Below are positions 18,395-26,887 of a stretch of 64,000 nucleotides of DNA, piece after piece (within the stretch, counting starts at the first letter, position 1; each line of letters starts with the position of its first letter). The DNA comes from Photobacterium malacitanum (lineage in GTDB: Bacteria > Pseudomonadota > Gammaproteobacteria > Enterobacterales > Vibrionaceae), in assembly GCF_900185615.1 (NCBI RefSeq), contig NZ_FYAK01000002.1:558001-622000 (forward strand), given 5' to 3'. The notes under the pieces are model-generated. The model searched no databases. It worked only from the letters and a program-made list of their open reading frames with translations, and was not told the origin of the DNA. Made by a program: the position numbers and the translations under genes.

Positions 18395-19149
18395 TAAGTC
18401 CAGATAGCCACTACGGCCATTAATAGAAAGCCAACCACAACGAATGTGAAGTTTTTTAAATCACAGCATTTATCAACCATGGTAGATTGTTTTAAGCCAT
18501 GTAGTGTGCCGAGATACAAAAATGTACCAGCAGCTAATGAGTAAAAAATAGGCTCTAATAATGGGTAACTGCTGGTGTATTCTAAAACACCCGATCCTAA
18601 CGCAACCCCTAGCGGCAACATTAAAGTAAATAACCCAAACATTAATAAAGACTGGCGCAATGATAAACGACTTTTACTTAATTGAACCGCTAATGAGAAG
18701 CTTGCAGCCCATTTATGCGCTAAAATAGCGATCAGAATCATCACCATCATGGTAATAGAACCGCTTAATCCTAGTACTGTGCCTGCTAATAACGAATGAA
18801 TAGATAAAATAATCATCGCTAAAATAGCAAATGCCGGACTATTACTATCACCATGCTCATCTAAACGACGACCTAAGTGTTCAAACCATAATAGAAGCAA
18901 AAAGACACAGCCAGCTAATACAAAAGCAATAGGATACTCGATACCATGATCTAAAAATGATGTTGAGGCATCACCCAGCATATGAATTAAACCTGCACCA
19001 AGAAAGACGCCCGACGCTAAGGCTTCTGCCGCAGGAGACTCTAAAGGTCGCGTCGTTTTAAATTTACGAAAAAACGGATACAAACCAGCAAGTACAGTAG
19101 TCACAAAAATAAGCACTACTGATAATATTTTAAATTCGTCGATATTCAT
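18394..19149 (-). CDS. ZIP family metal transporter
   Basis: A 251-residue inner-membrane protein with eight predicted spans, matching the ZIP family that imports Zn or related divalent metals. The metal-binding helices are recognisable: HSLLAGTVLG in the fourth span and HKWAASF in the fifth. A polar, His-containing loop (RRLDEHGDSN, about residues 94-103) separates spans three and four, where ZIP proteins carry a metal-binding loop. A divergent gene 318 bp away encodes a His-rich mini-protein, suggesting a joint metal role. No Zur box could be identified with confidence. Confidence 0.88.
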   Translation of the reverse strand: MNIDEFKILSVVLIFVTTVLAGLYPFFRKFKTTRPLESPAAEALASGVFLGAGLIHMLGDASTSFLDHGIEYPIAFVLAGCVFLLLLWFEHLGRRLDEHGDSNSPAFAILAMIILSIHSLLAGTVLGLSGSITMMVMILIAILAHKWAASFSLAVQLSKSRLSLRQSLLMFGLFTLMLPLGVALGSGVLEYTSSYPLLEPIFYSLAAGTFLYLGTLHGLKQSTMVDKCCDLKNFTFVVVGFLLMAVVAIWT

Positions 19150-19466
19150 GGTGTAGTCCGCATCGTTAAACAGCCAACTTTATAGCACTTACGCTGTTAC
19201 TCTGCGAACGATTTGAACGTAAAACATTAATTCCATATTGCAATAATATTAATTTTCTACTGACTTTAATGTAATTAATGATAATCACCATAATATTCAA
19301 AAAACCACAAAACAAAAATAAACCAACAATATCAAAAGCTTATAGTTAAAATTATTTGCTTTTTTTATTTTACGATATAAAACCAACATGATAATCGCGC
19401 TTATTATAAAAAATGAACTACGATTAGTGAGTCCTGATATATCATAGAAAAATAGAGGCTTTTAAT
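19150..19466. other. Divergent region between ZIP transporter and His-rich gene
   Basis: Non-coding, AT-rich, and should contain both promoters. A GATAATCACCATAATATTC stretch near 19280 and ATGATAATCGCGCTTATTAT near 19388 have partial dyad character, but neither is a clear Zur or Fur box. Confidence 0.3.
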
Positions 19467-19709
19467 ATGGCAACTCAAAAAACGAAAGAATCAACACATG
19501 AGACAATGGAACGCCATTACTCTGACGATGCCAAACATAAACATAATAAAGATCATCAACAATATCGTGATCACGAGCCATCACATGGACACCATATTCA
19601 CGGTGGTGTTGGCGCAGCACATAAAGAAACTCATCACCATCACCATACCACTCATCATCACCACCACTATTATGGCCCAGTTACTATTATCAATAGTGAT
19701 GAAGAATAA
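19467..19709 (+). CDS. Histidine-rich mini-protein, putative metal-binding
   Basis: An 80-residue hydrophilic protein in which about a quarter of residues are His, including two runs of five His near the C-terminus (HHHHHTTHHHHH). There is no signal peptide or membrane segment, so it is probably cytoplasmic. Such sequences bind Ni, Zn, Co or Cu and can buffer or store metal. It faces a ZIP transporter across a shared control region. GAGG lies about ten bases before the ATG. The polar repetitive composition means it could also be disordered; family unknown to me. Confidence 0.75.
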   Translation: MATQKTKESTHETMERHYSDDAKHKHNKDHQQYRDHEPSHGHHIHGGVGAAHKETHHHHHTTHHHHHYYGPVTIINSDEE

Positions 19710-19856
19710 CTACTCAATAATTTAATATAAGCATGTGGGTAGTTATATCTGCATGTTTATAATTGTATATTGATTGATTTATTTACTAACGAGAAATCTA
19801 TTTTTATTTCATTTATAATATAGTTCCTTAATTCTCATTCTAAAACCGTTTATTCT

Positions 19857-20171
19857 ATGAAACAATTTATTAATACATGCTTATTTTCACTATTATTAGT
19901 TGGATGTGTAACTGAGAGTATACGCGCGATTCCGACCAAAGTGAGTGTCAATGCCGGGTTAGGGTTTAATCCTTGTGGAAGTGAAGTTGAAGGTTATCAC
20001 TTCGAGCCGAATGGCGTTATTTCGATATCTTGTCTCAATGGAAATATTTACTCGGTACGTGATCGACAACAATTAGAACAAATGAAACAAAAGGTTATTG
20101 AATGTCAAAAAAAAGGCTTTAATGATTATAGCGCCTGTTTATCCGACAAAAATAAACCAAAGAAAAAATAA
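19857..20171 (+). CDS. Hypothetical small lipoprotein
   Basis: A 104-residue product with a lipoprotein signal and lipobox LVGC (Cys 17). The mature part has four further Cys residues, which could form disulfides in the periplasm, and a Lys-rich C-terminus. No clear ribosome-binding site. Function unknown. Confidence 0.65.
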   Translation: MKQFINTCLFSLLLVGCVTESIRAIPTKVSVNAGLGFNPCGSEVEGYHFEPNGVISISCLNGNIYSVRDRQQLEQMKQKVIECQKKGFNDYSACLSDKNKPKKK

Positions 20172-20515
20172 TAAAAACAAACACTAAACAAGCCTACCGA
20201 TAGGAAATATAGCTATTTAGTTATATTACAATTAGACTCAATCATAGAATTTAGAGCTTTAGCTCTATCTTGTATAAATAACAACTCCATATTTTTTATC
20301 ACATCAATAAAAACATTATATCAAGGTCAAAAAATAATCACTTTAAGCTTTCATTGATATCAATAATATATTTACATACTTATTTTCTATATTATTGGCG
20401 TCTTATTGATAATAATTATAGTTACTAAAAAAATGGTAAATATAATTCTATTTATAGCTCTAACCTTTTCATATGAAAGAAATAGTATTACTACTTATTT
20501 CATATGGAGCTAATC
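20172..20515. other. Upstream region of the trimeric autotransporter gene
   Basis: AT-rich and non-coding. Its 3' end holds the inverted repeat at 20470-20506. Nothing else is recognised. Confidence 0.35.
20467..20507 (+). promoter_or_regulatory. Inverted repeat abutting the adhesin ribosome-binding site
   Basis: TTTCATATGAAA (20467-20478) is a perfect 12-base palindrome, and CATATGAAA pairs with TTTCATATG at 20498-20506. The second arm ends exactly where the GGAG ribosome-binding site begins. It could be an operator or an RNA hairpin that modulates translation. Confidence 0.45.
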
Positions 20516-21664
20516 ATGAATAGCTATCAAAAAACATGTGCTGTACTTGCAATGTTATCAACATCAACAATAACCTATGCATCACCTACCAATGCTCATA
20601 GCCCATCAAACCTTTTGTCTAATAACATTACTCTTGGCTATCAAGCAAAAACAGATTCAGGCAAAGATTCTGCAATTGCTATTGGTGCAGCCGCATCAAG
20701 TACAAATAACCAATCTATTGCAATCGGTACTAATGCACATGCTAACGACAACAGCGCTGCTGCTTTTGGTGCCGCCTCATCGGCAACAGGTATCCAAAGT
20801 ACTGCAATAGGCTCTCGTGCTAAAACTTATGGTCATGCTGCGTCTGCATTTGGATCTGGTGCAACTGCAAATAGTTACCGTTCTATTGCGATAGGATCAG
20901 AGTCCAAGGCAACAGGCTCTAATGCCATTGCGATGGGAGATCGCTCGATAACAAAGGGGGATAATGCTATTGCGATCGGCCGTGCTGCGACAGCAAATGC
21001 AACTACCATTGCTTTGGGTGATCATGCTCAAGCAACAGGTAAAAACTCGATTGCTATTGGTAATGGCTCGCAATCAAACGATGGTCAAGTTTCTTTTGGT
21101 AATACCAAGGTTCAGCGTCGTTTAGAGCATGTTGCAAATGGCAAAGCGAATACTGATGCCGTTAATATGGGTCAATTACATCAACAAATGACTCAAAGCC
21201 ATATTTATACTCAGCAACAAAAAAATAACGCTATCATAGAAGCAAAACAATATCTGGATAAACAACAACAAATTGCGGTTACGGAAACGAAACACTATGT
21301 TGCACAACAAAACATCGCAACCTTAAACAATGCTAAGACATATACCGATCAACAAGCTGTTACAACATTATCAGCGGCAAATCAGTACACAGATCAAAAA
21401 GTAAACCTGCTGACTCATCGTATTGAAAAAGTACATAACCAAGCCAATGCCGGTATTGCCAGTGCGATGGCTATGAGTTCGATTCCAATGCGACAAGGTT
21501 ATCATTACACGATAGGTATGGGTGCAGCAAACTATGGCAACCAATCTGCAATGGCTATTGGAGGCAAATTTGATGTTGGCCAACATAGCATTGTGACTTT
21601 AGCGGCTTCTGATGATAGCCAACACAATGCCGGTATTGCGGCTGGTTTTGGTTTCGGTTTTTAA
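20516..21664 (+). CDS. YadA-like trimeric autotransporter adhesin
   Basis: Trimeric autotransporters (type Vc secretion) place an adhesive head on the cell surface. The 382-residue product has a signal peptide (cut likely after TYA near residue 24). The head is built of about ten repeats of the AIAIG/SIAIG type (residues 30-200), followed by a neck motif (HVANGKANTDAVNMGQL), a Gln-rich coiled-coil stalk (about 220-310) and a C-terminal YadA anchor of about 70 residues ending in GFGFGF. It is short for the family. ATG 20516 follows GGAG with good spacing; ATG 20504 overlaps that site. Confidence 0.9.
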   Translation: MNSYQKTCAVLAMLSTSTITYASPTNAHSPSNLLSNNITLGYQAKTDSGKDSAIAIGAAASSTNNQSIAIGTNAHANDNSAAAFGAASSATGIQSTAIGSRAKTYGHAASAFGSGATANSYRSIAIGSESKATGSNAIAMGDRSITKGDNAIAIGRAATANATTIALGDHAQATGKNSIAIGNGSQSNDGQVSFGNTKVQRRLEHVANGKANTDAVNMGQLHQQMTQSHIYTQQQKNNAIIEAKQYLDKQQQIAVTETKHYVAQQNIATLNNAKTYTDQQAVTTLSAANQYTDQKVNLLTHRIEKVHNQANAGIASAMAMSSIPMRQGYHYTIGMGAANYGNQSAMAIGGKFDVGQHSIVTLAASDDSQHNAGIAAGFGFGF

Positions 21665-21670
21665 GCAACA

Positions 21671-24600
21671 CTATTTATCAAGCGATGGCTGCCACCAGAA
21701 ATTAAAGAAGCGTCGATAGCCTCGTTTAATATCATTCAAAATTAAATATAAAGCAGGCACTAATACAAGAGTGACAACGGTTGCGAATAAAATACCAAAC
21801 GCAAGCGAGGTTGCCATAGGAATAACAATTTGTGCCTGCAAGCTAGTTTCCAATAATATTGGCGCTAATCCAAAAAAAGTCGTTAGTGACGTTAATACAA
21901 TCGCTCGAAAACGTCGACATCCAGCTTCGGTAACAGCGTCATACAATGGCACTCCTTGTGTTAAGGCACGATTGATAAACACCACCAGCACTAATGAGTC
22001 ATTTACCACCACTCCAGATAATGCCAAAATACCAAATACACTCAGCAGATTCAGTGAAATATCTGCGATATAATGCCCAGCTATCGCACCAATAATACCA
22101 AATGGGATCACTGACATAACAATCAATGGCTGGCTATATGAGCGTAATGGTATTGCCATTAGGGCAAAAATAGCAAATAGCGCCAATACCGCATCTCGAA
22201 TTAAGCTCCCTTTGGTTTGTTGCTCTTCCTTTGCTTGTCCATCCAATTGAATGGTGATCGCTGAATATTGTTGGCGTAATTGCGGTAAATAGTCTTTGTT
22301 AATCTTGCTATATATCTCTGAGGGAGAGACGTTATCTTTGTGTATATTAGCGCTTACCACCAACGTACGGCGTTTATCAACTCGATTAATACTGTTAAGC
22401 GCTGGAATAACCGTTAGCGTTGCTACTTCCGAAAAAGGAACTAAACTGCCATCCGCTAGAGTGACTTGCATATTTTGAAGATCCCCAATACTACGACGTT
22501 CACCAAAGGGGTAACGGACAATGACTTTCACTTCTTCGTTATTGCGTAAAATGCGCTGAACTTCAATCCCTTGAAAAGCGTGTTGTACTTGATGAGTCAG
22601 ACTTGCTACCGATAACCCTAATAATTGCCCTATCGGGGTTAGCGTAATATTTATCTCTTGTGTCGGAGCTGATAAGTCATCCTCAATATTAAACACCCCT
22701 TGATAGCGTGCTAATTGTTGTTTTAATTGCGTTGCTGCTTGCATAAGCTGCTGATTATTATCACCTTGTAATCTATATTGGATATCACTTTTCTGACGGT
22801 CGATTGAAGCTTCATAAGAAATTGTTTTTACTCCAACCAAGGGCGGAATATTGCCTTTCCATTGTTCTAAAATATCAAAACTCGTTATCGGTAAGCTTTC
22901 ACTTTTTTCTAACTCAACCAGCACAAACATGTCGTTACTGTCTTGCATATTAACGAAGCTATGTTTAATAACATGAATACCTTGCTGCTGATAAATTTCC
23001 TCATCTGTTTGATAAAGAGCCTGTTCTAATTGATTTATCACCTTAATATTATTTTCTGTTGAATTGGAATCGTTCATTTCCACCAATACTTGAATATAAT
23101 CAGACGGCAATTTAGGAAAAAACACCCACCGTAATTGACCACTGAACACTAACGCCAATGCTAAACACAACACACCAACAAAAGTGGCTAATACACTATA
23201 CCGATGCGCAATAGCAGTCATAATAAAACGTCGATAATGAACATCAATAAACCGATTTACCGCCTGATTAAAGCGTAATTTAATACGCAATAATGGATTA
23301 TTCCACCGCGATGGTTGAGCTAAGCGAGAGCGGGCTAAATGTGCAGGTAGAATCAGTTTCGATTCAATTAACGAAAAGGTTAAGCATAAAATAACCACCC
23401 ATCCAATAGCTTTAAAAAATTCGGTGCGTGGGTTATCTGACAACAACATCGGCACAAAGGCCGCGATCGTGGTTAAAACACCAAAGGTAGCGGGGATCGC
23501 CACTTGTTGCGCGCCTTTAATAACATTGTTTATAGTTTGCCCATGCTGCTCTACTTCAGAATAAACACTTTCACCAACTACAATTGCATCATCAACCACA
23601 ATCCCTAGAACTAAAATAAAACCAAATAACGACAATAAGTTAATTGATATATTAATACTCTCTAATGGCATAAAGAGTAGTGTACCTAAAAAACAAAATG
23701 GTAATCCTAATAATACCCAGAACGCCAATCTCATTTCTAAAAATAACGCCAGAATAATAAATACCAATAACCCGCCATACAGCATGTTAGACAGCATCAT
23801 ATTGAGCCGTCCTTCTAAGTAATGCGACATATCGGCCCATGTATCTATGTATACACCTGGCGGCAATTGCGCTTTCTTATTGGTGACATAATCTGTTATT
23901 TGTTGCGATATTAGCGTCGCGTCTTGGTTAGGAAGATTACGAATTTGTATAACGGCAGCGCGTTGTTTATTAAAGCGATTTAATACAGTGTTCTCGACAA
24001 AACCATCAGTGACCGTTGCCAAATCCAATAAACGCAATTGACTGCCATCAGCATTAGTACGCAATACAATATTAGCAAATTGATCACCATGATAAAGCTG
24101 TTCGGTGGTACGTACTAATACATCGCCATCTTGTGCTTTTATCGTTCCTGCGGGTAAATCGAGTGAGTGTTGCTGTACCGTCTGCGCAACCTGTTCAATG
24201 GTTAAGTTATAATTACGTAACTGCTGAGCAGGAATTTCAATGGCGATTTCATCATTTTTTACCCCAGTAACATTGACTGATGTGGCGCTGGTTTGCTGAA
24301 TTATTTCTTCTTTAACTATTTGCGCATAACGTTTTAATTGTCGATCACTTAAGTCACCATATAATGATAAAAACATCACATTACTCATGAACTCAGCGCG
24401 TTGAATCAACGGTGGCTCCATTTGCGCAGGAAAGGTCGTTATAGCATCAATACGTTGTTTTACTTGATCTAATACCTTATCAACATCGGCGTCATTATCG
24501 AGCTCGAGTGTTACAACTCCGGTGCCTTGGTTTGCAATTGCAGTAACCCGTTTAATATTGGCTATATCATCAACCGCTTGCTCTATTTTAACGATGATCC

Positions 24601-24793
24601 CTTGCTCGATATTAGCGGCAGCAGCCCCGGTATATTGGCTAGAGATAGTTATTTTATTGGTACCAAAGGCAGGAAATATCTCTTTATTAATCAGTTTGAC
24701 TGAAAATAAGCCACCAATAATGACCAATAACATTAATAAATTAGCTGCGACATGGTTGCGCGTAAACCAAGCAATGATCCCTGATGGCTCCAT
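21671..24793 (-). CDS. RND efflux transporter, permease subunit
   Basis: A 1040-residue inner-membrane proton-driven exporter of the HAE/AcrB superfamily. It has two large periplasmic loops after spans 1 and 7. The fourth span carries the proton-relay Asp pair in VVDDAIVVGES (about residue 398). The second half repeats the pattern with VVNDSLVLVVFINRA. GGGGAG precedes the ATG. The adaptor gene ends three bases upstream, so both form one operon. No outer-membrane channel gene or regulator is adjacent, so it probably uses a TolC encoded elsewhere. Substrate unknown. Confidence 0.93.
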   Translation of the reverse strand: MEPSGIIAWFTRNHVAANLLMLLVIIGGLFSVKLINKEIFPAFGTNKITISSQYTGAAAANIEQGIIVKIEQAVDDIANIKRVTAIANQGTGVVTLELDNDADVDKVLDQVKQRIDAITTFPAQMEPPLIQRAEFMSNVMFLSLYGDLSDRQLKRYAQIVKEEIIQQTSATSVNVTGVKNDEIAIEIPAQQLRNYNLTIEQVAQTVQQHSLDLPAGTIKAQDGDVLVRTTEQLYHGDQFANIVLRTNADGSQLRLLDLATVTDGFVENTVLNRFNKQRAAVIQIRNLPNQDATLISQQITDYVTNKKAQLPPGVYIDTWADMSHYLEGRLNMMLSNMLYGGLLVFIILALFLEMRLAFWVLLGLPFCFLGTLLFMPLESINISINLLSLFGFILVLGIVVDDAIVVGESVYSEVEQHGQTINNVIKGAQQVAIPATFGVLTTIAAFVPMLLSDNPRTEFFKAIGWVVILCLTFSLIESKLILPAHLARSRLAQPSRWNNPLLRIKLRFNQAVNRFIDVHYRRFIMTAIAHRYSVLATFVGVLCLALALVFSGQLRWVFFPKLPSDYIQVLVEMNDSNSTENNIKVINQLEQALYQTDEEIYQQQGIHVIKHSFVNMQDSNDMFVLVELEKSESLPITSFDILEQWKGNIPPLVGVKTISYEASIDRQKSDIQYRLQGDNNQQLMQAATQLKQQLARYQGVFNIEDDLSAPTQEINITLTPIGQLLGLSVASLTHQVQHAFQGIEVQRILRNNEEVKVIVRYPFGERRSIGDLQNMQVTLADGSLVPFSEVATLTVIPALNSINRVDKRRTLVVSANIHKDNVSPSEIYSKINKDYLPQLRQQYSAITIQLDGQAKEEQQTKGSLIRDAVLALFAIFALMAIPLRSYSQPLIVMSVIPFGIIGAIAGHYIADISLNLLSVFGILALSGVVVNDSLVLVVFINRALTQGVPLYDAVTEAGCRRFRAIVLTSLTTFFGLAPILLETSLQAQIVIPMATSLAFGILFATVVTLVLVPALYLILNDIKRGYRRFFNFWWQPSLDK

Positions 24794-24796
24794 TCC

Positions 24797-26020
24797 CTAC
24801 TCCCCGTTATCTGCAACCTTAGAATGAATAGCCGTAAGTGCGGGTTGCTGTTTCAAATCAGTCGGTCTCAATGGCGGCTGATTTAATACTGTTGTAACAG
24901 CAGTCCCTTCAAGGTGATTATCAGGCCAAGTTATTGACACTAATTCGCCTTCATCTAATCCGGCACTTATATAGGCATGCTCAAGATCTGTTCGCGCAAT
25001 TTCAACTTTTCGTATTTGGGTTCGTCCATTAGCACCAACTAACACCACATGTTCATTCCTGATCATATGTCGCTGTAATCGCACCGCATTGACAACCGGT
25101 TTTGCTGCAATTTTTGCAGTCACAAAGGAGCCAAAATTTAACACCTCAGTGCGTTGTTGATTTGGCAAAGTCAATTGGTAAGGATCAGCAACATCAACCA
25201 ACAGGTAAATCATTCGAGTTTGTGGATCGATAACCTCTTCTGTGCCAATAAAACGAGCGCTCCACTGTTGCACTGTTTGAGCATGAGGTTGATTGGAGAG
25301 AGTAACGCTAGTATTAAGCGGATTTGCATCAATAAAGGAGAAAGCTTGTGGTGTAACTGGCAGCCGAATCCGAGCTGTATCAGTGCCATATATCATACCT
25401 AGTTGTTCACCAATATTAACGTGGCTACCAACATTTATATGCTTTTCGGTAATTAAACCATCAAAGGGCGCGGTAATTATTGTACGCGTAACATTACGTT
25501 GAGCACGAGCTAGCGCTGCTTGTGCAAATTTAACATTCGCTTGTTGCTGTTGCCGTTGAGGAATACGTAACCCTAATGCTGATTGCTTAGCCGTCGCAAT
25601 ATTTCGTAAACTTTTCTTTGCTACAATCCCACGCGCAATTTCTTGCTCTAATAATGCTTTCGCTTGCGCCAATGTTGCCTGTGCTTGAGCAAGATCAGCG
25701 TGATAATCATCGTCATCTAAATACGCTAAAATATCACCTTTTCGAACAAATTGACCCACAGCAAATAGCGGTGCTACACGATCAACAATACCGCTTACTT
25801 GTACGACAATTTCTGCCTGATGCTTAGGCTGCACCATACCATAAGAATTAATATCAAACGGATACTGCTGTTTTTTAATTGCCACTACTTCAAGCACTGG
25901 CATAATCGTCTCAGCGACTTTTTGCTGAGGCTGGGAACGATTTAGAAATAGCCCGACCGACAATGCCACAAATAACAATAAAATCATCACCGGTAAATAA
26001 CGCCGGATAAAAACATTCAT
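24797..26020 (-). CDS. RND efflux periplasmic adaptor subunit
   Basis: A 407-residue membrane-fusion protein that links the RND pump to the outer-membrane channel. It has one N-terminal span (about residues 10-27), a split lipoyl/hairpin region with a long Ala/Gln-rich coiled coil (about 105-190) and beta-barrel domains after GLITEKHINVGSHVNIGEQ. It is the first gene of the two-gene operon with the permease, separated by three bases. Confidence 0.92.
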   Translation of the reverse strand: MNVFIRRYLPVMILLLFVALSVGLFLNRSQPQQKVAETIMPVLEVVAIKKQQYPFDINSYGMVQPKHQAEIVVQVSGIVDRVAPLFAVGQFVRKGDILAYLDDDDYHADLAQAQATLAQAKALLEQEIARGIVAKKSLRNIATAKQSALGLRIPQRQQQQANVKFAQAALARAQRNVTRTIITAPFDGLITEKHINVGSHVNIGEQLGMIYGTDTARIRLPVTPQAFSFIDANPLNTSVTLSNQPHAQTVQQWSARFIGTEEVIDPQTRMIYLLVDVADPYQLTLPNQQRTEVLNFGSFVTAKIAAKPVVNAVRLQRHMIRNEHVVLVGANGRTQIRKVEIARTDLEHAYISAGLDEGELVSITWPDNHLEGTAVTTVLNQPPLRPTDLKQQPALTAIHSKVADNGE

Positions 26021-26128
26021 GCTATCTAATCCCTTACTAGCAAACCAAAACGAAATTTCGCTTTAATCTCAGTGTAGATCATGTGCGCATCGTGTGATGT
26101 TTATATATATAATTAACAGATATTAACT

Positions 26129-26887
26129 TTAGTATCGCTTTAATAATTGAATTAAATTCGGCACGTTATTACCGTAAATTTTATGAATGAGTACCATTAA
26201 AAGTTCTCCACAGGCCACAGCGTCAAATAATGCATGATGGGCCTGATATTCAGGTAAACCTACACGCTGACGAGCAGAGCCTAAACGTGCATCCTGATGT
26301 GATATTTGGTTACTGTATAAAGATTGATACAATGGTAGCGTATCTAGCCACAGCAACGGACAATCATTGAGATGATATTTATTTTGTAAATAAGCACTTA
26401 TAAAACCTTGCTCCATAAAGCAACCATGAGCGACACCAATTTTGCCCGTTAAAGCAACCAACATTCGTGTCATAACCTCATCTAAGGTTAAGCCTTGTAA
26501 TAGCGTCGCATGATCAATATGGTTAATAACTGCGCTATTAGATTTAATGATCGCATCAGAGTTAACAAATTCACTGACGCATGTGCTCATATCAATAGTA
26601 TTAGCTGTCATAACCACATAGCCCACCGATAAGATCTGATCTTCCAGAGGATCAAAGCCCGTTGTTTCAAAATCAAGCGCCAACAATGGCCACTGATTAA
26701 TCAAGCTTGATGGCGGTGGTAACGGCGCACTAAATAACGCTTTAATTGGTGGCGGTAAATCAGGATATTGCTGCAATATCGTCATTCTACGCTGATGTAA
26801 ATCACGTAGATGATCACCAAATAAACGTTGCCACCATTGATGGTGATACCACTTAAAAAGTCCTTTCTTAATCGTCTCCACTAGCAA
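26129..26887 (-). CDS. DnaQ-like 3'-5' exonuclease
   Basis: A 252-residue DEDD-type nuclease. Motif I is ALDFETTGFD, motif II is AHGCFMEQGFI and motif III is HHALFDAVACGEL. In motif II a Glu stands where the classical Asp would be, a change I associate with the DUF294-linked branch of the family. The start overlaps the end of the upstream DUF294 gene by seven bases, so the two are co-translated. The pair is common in gammaproteobacteria, often near acetyl-CoA synthetase, which is not seen here. Substrate unknown. Confidence 0.85.
   Translation of the reverse strand: MLVETIKKGLFKWYHHQWWQRLFGDHLRDLHQRRMTILQQYPDLPPPIKALFSAPLPPPSSLINQWPLLALDFETTGFDPLEDQILSVGYVVMTANTIDMSTCVSEFVNSDAIIKSNSAVINHIDHATLLQGLTLDEVMTRMLVALTGKIGVAHGCFMEQGFISAYLQNKYHLNDCPLLWLDTLPLYQSLYSNQISHQDARLGSARQRVGLPEYQAHHALFDAVACGELLMVLIHKIYGNNVPNLIQLLKRY

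Noticed and set aside
19498-19725. Ile/Thr-rich 75-codon frame overlapping the His-rich gene
   Set aside because: Shifted frame of the His codon runs; no start signal.
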